27,320 nucleotides of DNA. Source: Schizochytrium sp. CCTCC M209059. Lineage: Eukaryota > Sar > Bigyra > Thraustochytrida > Thraustochytriidae. The notes beneath the pieces were generated by a model, which saw only the letters and a list, made by a program, of their open reading frames with translations, was not told where the DNA came from and did not search any database. Where the stretch lies: NCBI GenBank assembly GCA_000818945.1, contig KN805430.1, forward strand, positions 166,332 through 193,651. The letters run 5' to 3'. How positions within the stretch are numbered: position 1 is the stretch's first letter; each line of letters opens with the position of its first letter. The translations under genes and the position numbers were made by a program. Positions 13,044-20,027 of the stretch are shown one piece after another.

Positions 13044-13825
13044 GTCAACAACAACAACAACAACAACAACCATCCCAACAACCATCCCAACAACCATCCC
13101 AACAACCATCCCAACAACATCACAACCAGCAACAACAATCACAACAGCACATGCAACACATGCAACAAGCGCAGATTTCGCAACTTCAAGGCAATCAGCA
13201 GCACCACCAACACCCAGAATACACGAGCTTTGGTATGCCGCCGCAGCAGCAAGCCCAGCACATGCCGCAATCGCAAAGTTCGCAGATGATGCCGCAGCAG
13301 CAGCAGCCGCAGCACATGCAGCAAGGCCAGCAAGGCCAGCAATCCATGATGCAGCAGCACCCAGGCATGGCGGGCGTTGGATATCACGGCGGTCAACAAG
13401 CCCCAGTCCAACAACAACAGTGGTACCCCATGGGGGGAATGCCCGGGCAGGCGGGATCGGATCAGAACGGAAAGTCGCAAGGGTTGGGCGCTAGCTCGAG
13501 CTCATCGGCTCAAAGCTCGGCTCCCGGTGGGACCAAACGACGGGGTGGTGCCAAGGCGAGCAAGACGCCCAAACGATCCAAGGACTCGCCAGTGCACTAT
13601 GACGAGCACAGCAAAACGTGGTTCTTTGTGAACTCTGAGGGTGCAATGGAGACTCTGGGGCAGTTTCGCACGGAGAAACAGGCACTCAAGGCATACAACG
13701 ATCGGCAGGCGGAGCGAGAGATCTTTAACAATCTTTCGTCGCTTGACTCGAGCACACCGGATCTCAAGGACATCAAAGACGACGACATTATCGAGGAGTT
13801 CTCGCAAGACTTGACATTCTTTTAG
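4640..13825 (+). CDS. BRWD/PHIP-like WD40-bromodomain protein, 3061 aa
   Basis: This is probably a chromatin reader of the BRWD/PHIP family. A Ser/Ala/Glu-rich N-terminus (1-620) includes poly-Ser at about 444-470. A helical BRWD N-terminal motif follows (628-670, with LLPKVESWTG, compare LLPRRTDWTG in BRWD proteins), then a coiled coil (about 695-775). About eight WD40 repeats occupy 812-1308, with a Gly/Ser-rich insertion at about 1097-1172. Next come an acidic patch (about 1451-1474), Ser/Ala linkers, the BRWD post-WD block (from 1729, RVPQYGDHFIY), a cryptic Tudor-like segment ending WELKP (about 1894-1951) and one bromodomain (about 1966-2066) with the acetyl-lysine-binding Asn in NCLTYN (N2045). 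Animal BRWD proteins have two bromodomains; I find only one. Basic NLS-like clusters lie at 2094-2163, a Gln-rich region at about 2200-2950, and a terminal AP2-like motif at 2983-3028. The start lies in a strong context (GCCGCCATGG). No intron is needed across 9.2 kb. Confidence 0.9.
5969..6047 (+). repeat. TCA/TCG poly-Ser tract in the BRWD-like CDS
   Basis: A run of TCA, TCT, TCC and TCG codons encodes about 26 nearly uninterrupted Ser in the disordered N-terminal region. The TCA-rich second half is an almost pure trinucleotide repeat. Confidence 0.85.
11698..11988 (+). repeat. Gln/Lys-rich repeat region (QKQ/QQKQ) in the BRWD-like CDS
   Basis: Imperfect CAG/CAA/AAG repeats encode short QKQ, QLQKQQK and QKEKEEKQQ units, then poly-Gln. 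The segment is charged and probably helical or coiled-coil forming, unlike the later pure Gln tracts. Confidence 0.8.
12728..12844 (+). repeat. (ATG)7 followed by about 32 CAG/CAA codons
   Basis: Seven ATG triplets (12728-12748) encode poly-Met. They run directly into about 32 Gln codons (12749-12844) of mixed CAG and CAA. This is the longest homopolymeric tract in the window. All changes keep the frame, so the tract is compatible with expression. Confidence 0.9.
13070..13117 (+). repeat. 12-base tandem repeat x4 encoding PSQQ
   Basis: The unit CCATCCCAACAA is repeated four times without a mismatch, giving four PSQQ tetrapeptides within the Gln-rich C-terminal region. Perfect identity suggests recent slippage or expansion. 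Confidence 0.9.
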
Positions 13826-14621
13826 AAGACGAAGGAGGGACGTGAAGACTGCCCCCCCTCCCCCCCCTCCCCNNNNNNNNNNNNNNNNNNNNNNNNNNNN
13901 NNNNNNNNNNNNNNNNNNNNNNNNNNNNNNNNNNNNNNNNNNNNNNNNNNNNNNNNNNNNNNNNNNNNNNNNNNNNNNNNNNNNNNNNNNNNNNNNNNNN
14001 NNNNNNNNNNNNNNNNNNNNNNNNNNNNNNNNNNNNNNNNNNNNNNNNNNNNNNNNNNNNNNNNNNNNNNNNNNNNNNNNNNNNNNNNNNNNNNNNNNNN
14101 NNNNNNNNNNNNNNNNNNNNNNNNNNNNNNNNNNNNNNNNNNNNNNNNNNNNNNNNNNNNNNNNNNNNNNNNNNNNNNNNNNNNNNNNNNNNNNNNNNNN
14201 NNNNNNNNNNNNNNNNNNNNNNNNNNNNNNNNNNNNNNNNNNNNNNNNNNNNNNNNNNNNNNNNNNNNNNNNNNNNNNNNNNNNNNNNNNNNNNNNNNNN
14301 NNNNNTCCCCCCCCTCTCCTACCCTTTCTCTTTTCCCAACTGATATTCGGGCCCGCGCGCACGTGTCGAGAAACGCGCGGTCATTGCATTGTTTAAATTT
14401 ACTTTTTTTAACGGAACAGGCAAGGGGCGATTTTGGCGACTGGCGCTCACAAGGTATGCAGCAGCAGCCATGACCAGCAGCAGGAGTTTCTTCCACGCCA
14501 GGTCAAATTAAATCTCGCCGTAGCCCCGTGCCTGATCGTGACACCGGCATCTGCACATTTGCAAAAAGAAGAAAAAAAAAAAAAAGAGGTTCTGAAAATT
14601 TTATGATGAGAAGGGAAGACA
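13826..14621. other. Convergent intergenic region with assembly gap
   Basis: This is the convergent 3' space between the BRWD-like gene and ureG. Bases 13873-14305 are 433 N. The gap is flanked by C-rich sequence with T (CCCCCCTCCCC on the left, TCCCCCCCCTCTCC on the right), so a poly-C or CT repeat probably caused the break. An A-run lies at about 14571-14585. The real gap length and content cannot be judged; both neighbouring stop codons are outside it. Confidence 0.9.
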
Positions 14622-15476
14622 TCACGCCTCGGCAATCTTACGACGCTTGTTGGAGCTTGGGTCCATCTCGGCCAGAGACTTGAGAATGTGATCGGCAACC
14701 TCCGCGACGCCAACTTTGTTCTTGACCTGTGTGAAGAGAGTGGGACCCGTTCCGCGCATCTTGGCCGCGTCGCGCTTCATGACGTCGAGATCAGCGCCAA
14801 CCAGTTCGGCAAGGTCTGTTTTGTTGATGACGAGGAGATCAGACTGCGTTACACCGGGACCGCCCTTGCGAGGCACCTTGTCGCCGCCGGCAACGTCGAT
14901 GACGTAGATAATGTAATCCGCGAGCTCGCGGCTAAAATTGGCGCTGAGGTTATCGCCGCCCGACTCGAGCAGGATGAGCTCCGGGTGGAACTTGGCCGTG
15001 AGCTCCTCCGCGGCAGCAAGGTTTGAAGAGACGTCTTCGCGGATCGCGGCGTGGGGGCAGCCACCGGTCTCGATGGGCTTGATGCGCTCCGGGGCGAGGG
15101 CCTCGTTCCGAACGAGGAACTCGCCGTCCTCGCGCGTGAAGATGTCATTGGTGATGGCCACGATGTTTTCGTGGTCCGTCTCGCGAAAGTGCCTGCACAG
15201 CTGCATCGTGAGCGCCGTCTTGCCGCTCCCCACGGGGCCGCCGATGCCAACAGTGAATGCGCGCTTCTCAAAGCTCTCGCGGCCGTCCTGCATGTTCATG
15301 GGCGCCTCGCGCTTGGCGTAGTCGCCGGGCCCGTCCAGGATCTCATGCGAGTGTCCATGTCCTCCGTGCGCGTGGTCGTGCCCGTGCGAGTGCGAGTGTC
15401 CGTGCGCCGCGTCGTCGCCGGCGCCCTCGCCCTCCTTGAACGTGCACGCCTTGCCGGCAGCCTCCTCGCCCGCCAT
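14622..15476 (-). CDS. ureG: Urease accessory protein UreG (nickel-delivery GTPase)
   Basis: UreG is the SIMIBI-class GTPase that, with UreE/UreF/UreH-type partners, uses GTP hydrolysis to load nickel into urease. The 284-residue protein is close to plant UreG in length and longer than bacterial UreG (about 205), because of a His-rich N-terminus (residues 25-44, about nine His) likely to bind Ni or Zn. Visible motifs are the P-loop GPVGSGKT (80-87), the metal-binding Cys-Pro-His (140-142), ESGGDN (171-176), the switch-like RKGGPG and the guanine-specificity NKTD (218-221). The start is the ATG at 15476, just before the His-rich segment; the upstream open frame is not ATG-initiated and reads as 5' UTR. 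The C-terminus SSNKRRKIAEA is basic. No other urease gene is in the window. The gene is divergent from the PRPS-like gene. Confidence 0.97.
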   Translation of the reverse strand: MAGEEAAGKACTFKEGEGAGDDAAHGHSHSHGHDHAHGGHGHSHEILDGPGDYAKREAPMNMQDGRESFEKRAFTVGIGGPVGSGKTALTMQLCRHFRETDHENIVAITNDIFTREDGEFLVRNEALAPERIKPIETGGCPHAAIREDVSSNLAAAEELTAKFHPELILLESGGDNLSANFSRELADYIIYVIDVAGGDKVPRKGGPGVTQSDLLVINKTDLAELVGADLDVMKRDAAKMRGTGPTLFTQVKNKVGVAEVADHILKSLAEMDPSSNKRRKIAEA

Positions 15477-16355
15477 CCTCACAGACCGACCGCCGCTCTT
15501 GAAGTTGCCGCCTCCCCTTCGCGCGCTGCTCTCCTTCGCGTTCTGCTCTCCCTCGCGCTCTGCTCGGCCACCTCGGTCCAGGCGACGCTCCTTGCGAACA
15601 CAAAATCTAAATCGGGACGCGCGAGCACGCACTGCGGCCCGTATCGGCGGCCACTGCGCGTCGCAGTCGCGTCGCGGTCGCGGCGAGGCGAAGAGTGGAG
15701 GAGAGGAGAGCTGGCCCGGGCGAGAGCGGGCTTCGACGTCGGGTTGGAGGTCATCGATGCGATGGGCGAGGTCGAGGACGATGATGATGATGATGATGAT
15801 GGTGGTGATGCATCTGGCCAAAATATCTTTTTTCCCAAGCGCCACCATAGTAGTCGAAAACGCCCACGGAATGAATGACAGTGAATGAAGGAATGGAATG
15901 GGTAGTTTATTGATGGATGGGCGGGAGCGGCATTGAACGTGGAGCTGCTGCAGGGCGTGGCGCGGGGCGGAGAGAGAGATACCATCGATGCGAAGCGCGC
16001 AGAGGTTGGTTTAATCTTGTTTTTGGCGCGGACCGGATCGGTACCAGGGACCACCCTTTTACTACCCATCCTTTCAGCTTGCTTTCCTCCCCCCCCCAAC
16101 TCCCTGGCATCTCTAAACCAAATCCACAAAGAACAAGAAGCCCTCCCGGTCGACGCGATCGTTCGCTGCCGCGCCTCCACCGTCTGCTCGCCGGCCGACA
16201 CAGCCTCGCACACAGACGAGCTCCCTCCCTCCCATCTATCTCCCTCTCGACCCCGCCCACGCACGCACAACCTAGGCCCCGTGGAGGGGGTCCCCGGGGA
16301 CGCAGGTGTGCGCCCCGCCTGGGGTGTGCGCCGCGCGGGCGCAGGGCCACCCGCG
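15477..16355. promoter_or_regulatory. Divergent intergenic region between ureG and PRPS-like genes
   Basis: About 880 bases should contain both promoters and 5' UTRs. It holds a (GAT/ATG)n microsatellite at about 15778-15811, a C-run (16087-16098) and CT-rich steps near 16220-16255. No gene, TATA box or RNA gene was recognised. Long open frames on both strands are GC-driven. Confidence 0.5.
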
Positions 16356-17913
16356 ATGCCCGTGGGCGCGGCGGGCGCGGGCGCCAGCGCGAGCGCGATG
16401 CCGGCGCAGACCCCGCTTGGGTTGGGCTCGCGAGCAAGTCTGGCGCAGGCGCAGATGCTTTCGAGGGCGGCGGCGCGCGCGGCGCGCGCGGCGCGGGACG
16501 CTCGCGACGAGCGCGCAGGCGACGAGCGCGCAGGCGACGAGCGCGCACACGGCCAAGGCCGCGGCCCAGGGCGCGGCGGCGCAGGCAGGCAGGCCCGCGA
16601 CGAGCAGCTCGCTCAAGTACGGCGCCCTGGCCGCGTGCGCGGGCGTGTGGGCCCTCGGCGGCGGCGTCGCGTACGCCATCGTCTACAAGGAGACTGCGAC
16701 CCCGGCGCACGCCGAGCCCGCGGCCGCCGGGTCCCTGGAGGCCGACGGCAACGATGAGGTCCTGACCTCAAAGTTCACGTACTATAGTGGCCGAACCTTG
16801 GCTGACCCGAGCAAGACGATGATTTTTAGTGGAAATGGGAACGTGCCCCTCGCAGAGGATATCGCCAAGTATCTTGGCGTTTCTCTGGGCAACATGAATG
16901 TCTCAAGCTTCGCTGACGGCGAGTGCTCCATCAAGGTGAACGAGAACATTCGCGGAAAGCACGTGGTTCTCGTGCAGTCGACGTGCCCGCCCTCAGTCAA
17001 CGATTCCCTCATGGAGCTTTTGCTCATGATCTCTACGATGCGCAGGTCCTCGGCCAAGACTATTACGGTCGTTATGCCGTACTGCGGATATGCCCGAAGC
17101 GACATGAAGCGCGGTCGCGAGCGGTCTCCCATTGCAGCGAGAGATATCATGACCATGATCGAGACCATGGGCGCTGACAGACTCGTCTGCGTGGACATGC
17201 ACAGCGGCCAGATGCAAGGATTCTTGTCCCCGGCTGTGCCGAGCGACAACATCACCGCCATTAAGGTCGGCGCCTTGTACTTTGCCGAAAAGATGGTCAA
17301 CGTCCCAGATAGCGTCTCTGAAGATGCTCCGCGTCGCAATGTTGTCGTCGTTGCTCCGGACGAGAAGGCTGTGAGCCGGGCCAAGGAATTTTGGAATGTT
17401 CTCATTGAGAAGGGCGTGCCGGAGGCTCGCTTTGCAATGGTCCTTCGCAAACCGAATCTCGAGGAGCAAGAGCGCAAGAAGCAGCCGCAGACCGCAGCCG
17501 CTGCGAGCGCAACCTCGGTTGATACGGACCCGAGCACGGCTCTCGAACATGAAATCGTTGGTGACGAGGAGGCGATTGCGGATTGCGACGCTATCATCGT
17601 TCAAGATATCATCGACTCGGGCCAGTCCATGTGCAACGCCGCAAGTGCACTCAAGGCTGGTGGCGCTCGCAACGTGTATGGATTTGCCACGCATGGTCTC
17701 TTTTCTCGTGATGCCCTTGAGCGCATTGACCGAGCTCCACTCGACCATGTCGTCGTCTCCAATACGGCCTCGCACCCTATCGGCGACGAGGACAAGCCCA
17801 CGGACAAGATCACCTGGATCTCCATCGCGCCATTGTTGGCGGAGGTGCTTCGTATCATTTCGGAGAAGGAGTCCCTCAATCCTGTCTTTCGCCTTCCCAA
17901 GGAACAGCAGTAA
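16356..17913 (+). CDS. Ribose-phosphate pyrophosphokinase-like protein, probable 5' frameshift
   Basis: The family makes PRPP from ribose-5-phosphate and ATP. The catalytic-type region is unbroken from the ATG at 16819 (MIFSGNGNVPLAEDI) to 17913, 364 residues. In that numbering the PRPS landmarks are the ATP-loop region YARSDMKRGRERSPIAARD (91-109), VDMHSGQMQGF (125-135), VVAPDEKAVSRAKEFW (177-192) and the PRPP-loop region IIVQDIIDSGQSM (259-271). The same frame is open without a stop from 16276 and reads sensibly upstream of 16819: a Thr/Ser/Ala/Gln repeat, a hydrophobic segment (16630-16686, GALAACAGVWALGGGVAYAIVY) and a linker. It has no ATG. A good ATG at 16356, and another at 16455 (MLSRAAARAARAARD, mitochondrial-presequence-like), lie in a different frame, so a frameshift or sequencing error near 16470-16510 is likely. 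An insertion before the PRPP loop and altered site residues recall PRPS-associated proteins. Confidence 0.85.
16505..16544 (+). repeat. 15-base tandem repeat (2.7 units) in the PRPS-like 5' region
   Basis: The unit GCGACGAGCGCGCAG is repeated nearly three times. In the frame of the enzyme it encodes ATSAQ repeats; in the frame of the upstream ATG it encodes DERAG. It sits at the suspected frame break. Confidence 0.8.
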
Positions 17914-18611
17914 AACCTTCGCGAGCTTTAAGTGTAGCTCTAATCTCGCGCAGCTTGGGCCTAGATCTCGCATATTTTTTGGCGCGGATCTTGCCCGTTC
18001 AGTTTCAAAATTGTTAGGGATTTTACTTTGCTCTTCTTGCTTGCAGTCTTTGCTGTGCACATCTTGAGTCCGTGTTGGCATTTCATACCACGTGGCGTGT
18101 TTTATCAAAAACAAAAGACAGCTCTTACAAGCAAAATGGTCTTCCATCCACCGTCGATTTCTCTCCAATTACGTCCAAGAAAAAGGCCACCTTTCGTTTT
18201 TTAGGAGACGCATCGAGCTTGCGAAGGCCAAACCCCAGAAAAGAAAGTACACGGCCAGGGCAGCCTGCTGTGCGCGCAGATTGTACGTACACTCAGCGGT
18301 CCGTGTGGCTCCAGGGCCTTTCTCTCATCTGCAGTCACAATTAGAGAGGAGAGCTGCGAAGTCCGTGGCGCACGCCCGCTTTGCTCCATGCCCCCCCCCC
18401 ACCCCGCCCCCTTCAATTTTGTGTGTGCATGTATTTGCAGTCCAGCTGAGCCAATGTCTGGAATTTGGGCTGAGATCTGGGTCAATTAGCTCCACCCCTT
18501 TTGCTCGAGACGTGCGCGCATACAAAGGAGTCTCGCTCGTGGGACACGCGTCGGTCGCTGTTCTCCTAGGTCGCTAAGCTGCGCCTGATCTTCGCACGAC
18601 AGCAACAGCTG
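17914..18611. other. Intergenic region downstream of the PRPS-like gene
   Basis: This should include the PRPS-like 3' UTR. A C-run (about 18391-18402) is visible. ORFs of 65-160 codons on both strands have no recognisable domains and no compositional sign of coding. I see no RNA gene. Confidence 0.4.
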
Positions 18612-18990
18612 CAAATTTGTCTTGGCCAGGTGATTATGTGGATAATAAAGGCGGCAGCAGCAGCTCGCGTGCTTCGTTTCAACGTAGCGTCGAGAGGCGC
18701 GTTCGGGCACACTGCTTTTAGGCCTTTTGGAGGCTATCAAAAGAAGACTTCTAGTACCCAGACAGCCAAGGCAGCAAGTTGCGTGGTTCCAGCAACTTAT
18801 CGGCGGCTGCTGTTAGCGCATGAGTAGGTACGAAATGAACAGGCTTTGGGCATGGCGTGCGCTCGTTTTATACATTATCTTTCGTGTGTGTGTGTGTTCC
18901 CAATCTTTGTGATCGATCCAGGCGCAAATGTTCTACATGGAGCAAGAACGCGGGAAAGGAAACCTCACGCAGGACGCGCATGTAGCGGCT
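18612..18990 (+). repeat. Diverged direct repeat, copy 1
   Basis: Best-conserved core 18778-18988, offset about 596 bases from copy 2. The strongest block, 18778-18816 (from GTTGCGTGG through CAACTTATCGGCGG to TGCTGTTAG), differs from copy 2 at about 3 of 39 positions. Weaker similarity extends upstream to CAAATTTGTCTTGGC (18612) and GGATAATAAAGGCGGC (18640). The copy contains the start of the small ORF at 18852 and ends next to a (TGC)n run. Confidence 0.75.
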
Positions 18991-19070
18991 GCTGCTGCTG
19001 CTGCTGCTGCTCATCGCCACACAGGACAATAAGTATAGCTCAAGGTATGGATGGTGTATTCAAAAAGTAA
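18852..19070 (+). CDS. Small hypothetical ORF, copy 1 of a duplicated pair
   Basis: A 72-residue ORF from the ATG at 18852. I do not recognise it. Its first 45 residues (MACARFIHYLSCVCVF, then ID, NVLHGA, KPHAGRAC) align with the ORF at 19450 with length differences in multiples of three. A Cys run follows from a (TGC)n repeat (about 18988-19010), which looks like a slippage insertion. Because both ORFs lie in DNA repeats, shared reading frame alone is weak proof of coding. It may be a pseudogene fragment or non-coding. Confidence 0.25.
   Translation: MACARFIHYLSCVCVFPIFVIDPGANVLHGARTRERKPHAGRACSGCCCCCCCSSPHRTISIAQGMDGVFKK
18988..19011 (+). repeat. (CTG/TGC)n microsatellite, about 8 units
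   Basis: A pure CTG-type trinucleotide run located exactly where copy 1 stops resembling copy 2 of the direct duplication. Confidence 0.85.
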
Positions 19071-19208
19071 TGAAATCTGTCTCGTACGAAAAGAGCACTT
19101 TTCTCGGCCTCATCACTATGCTCACACCCTTTACAGCTCTCCTTGTTTGATATTTTTAAGATTGGTGCTTTCCCTGAACGAGAAAGATTGCTGACTTCAA
19201 GCTGTTCG

Positions 19209-19583
19209 CCATCAACTTCGTCTTTGGCACGTCAAGTCAGCATTAGGTCGAGATGGTTCTGATATAAAAGGAGGCCCGTCCCTTATTTTTTTTTAATGTG
19301 TGAAGTATGAGCAGCCTGCATGCGCAGATCGCACTTTACCTCGTTCAAGATAGCCCGTTCATTCTATCAGCGCGTTGCGTGGCTGCAGCAACTTATCGGC
19401 GGATGCTGTTAGTATGCTTGAGTGAGTAAGAGTTGAACAGGTTTTGAGCATGACGTGCGCTCATTTTATACATTCTATTTTTGTGCAGGCCTCTTTCCAA
19501 GCTTTGATCGATTCAAGCTCAAATACTCTGTTTGGAGCAAGCAGGCGAGCAGAGAAGCCTCACGTGGGGCGCGCATGCGGCAG
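19209..19583 (+). repeat. Diverged direct repeat, copy 2
   Basis: Core 19374-19583 matches 18778-18988; weaker flanking similarity begins near CAACTTCGTCTTTGGC (19209). It includes the TATA-like GATATAAAAGG (19261) and the ATG at 19450. It lies directly upstream of the secreted-protein ORF at 19743, so it could represent a duplicated promoter and 5' leader. Confidence 0.75.
19261..19271 (+). promoter_or_regulatory. TATA-box-like element
   Basis: GATATAAAAGG matches the TATA(A/T)A(A/T)(A/G) consensus. It lies about 190 bases before the ATG at 19450 and about 480 before the ATG at 19743. The matching position in copy 1 is GGATAATAAAGG, a weaker match. Function is inferred from sequence only. 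Confidence 0.3.
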
Positions 19584-19719
19584 CGTCCTCATGAACTACG
19601 GCAAGTACGTCGTTGGGATCATAGTCGGCCATCTCGCGCCCATGCAAAACCCGAATTCTCAAAGCAAAAAACGAAGCAGCAAGCAAAGGAGAAAGCAAAA
19701 AAGCAGCGTCTTGAAATAA
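19450..19719 (+). CDS. Small hypothetical ORF, copy 2 of a duplicated pair
   Basis: An 89-residue ORF from the ATG at 19450 with no family I recognise. The N-terminal half parallels the ORF at 18852 (shared CA-FIH, ID, GA, KPH-GRAC positions). The C-terminal half is unrelated to copy 1 and ends in a Lys/Arg/Ser/Gln-rich tail. It ends 23 bases before the ATG at 19743, and a different open frame from 19455 runs continuously into that second ORF. It may be an upstream ORF, a leader exon or chance. Confidence 0.25.
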   Translation: MTCAHFIHSIFVQASFQALIDSSSNTLFGASRRAEKPHVGRACGSVLMNYGKYVVGIIVGHLAPMQNPNSQSKKRSSKQRRKQKSSVLK

Positions 19720-19742
19720 TCTCAAGCTATTGTCACATCACC

Positions 19743-20027
19743 ATGCAGCCATCAACACTCTTTTTTGCTGTAGTTTTGCTCGCCATTGCTCTTGAAGCGA
19801 CGACCCTCTATGCCCATGAATGTACCTGCAAGCCGGCGCCGTGTGGCAGCACCACGACTGAATTGTCTTGCTTTTATGACATGGAGGAGGGCGAGACCTT
19901 TGCATCCGTGATTAATGGAATGGAGAATCTCCAGGACGTTTCTATTCGTTGCGAGGATATTGCATCGCTGGAAGGTATTGAACAACTCAGATATTTGACA
20001 AATTGTTTTCCTTCCTTCGTTCTTTAA
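19743..20027 (+). CDS. Short secreted Cys-containing protein, LRR-like start (possibly truncated or first exon)
   Basis: The 94-residue ORF begins MQPSTLFFAVVLLAIALEA, a good signal peptide with a likely cleavage near TTLYA-HE. A Cys cluster follows (ECTCKPAPC, then LSCFYD), so the mature protein would be secreted or surface-exposed. The segment from ETFASVINGMENLQDVSIRC to SLEGIEQLRYLTNC looks like the opening of a short leucine-rich-repeat series (as in SDS22/internalin-type LRRs), but it stops after about one and a half repeats. The frame then ends in phenylalanine-rich sequence. Either the gene is truncated or the conserved part is an exon whose donor I cannot place; GGTATTG at 19974 is one candidate GT. 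The ATG context ATCACCATGC is good. No function can be assigned. Confidence 0.5.
   Translation: MQPSTLFFAVVLLAIALEATTLYAHECTCKPAPCGSTTTELSCFYDMEEGETFASVINGMENLQDVSIRCEDIASLEGIEQLRYLTNCFPSFVL

Noticed and set aside
12362..13138. 258-codon minus-strand Leu/His-rich ORF
   Set aside because: It is the reverse complement of the poly-Gln tract (CTG = Leu), not a membrane protein.
16993..18168. 391-codon minus-strand ORF opposite the PRPS-like gene
   Set aside because: It is an antisense shadow of a well-conserved coding region; its translation has no family resemblance.
19505..19530. tRNA B-box-like GATTCAAGCTC
   Set aside because: There is no matching A-box or cloverleaf at the right spacing, and the copy-1 equivalent (GATCCAGGCGC) does not keep it.
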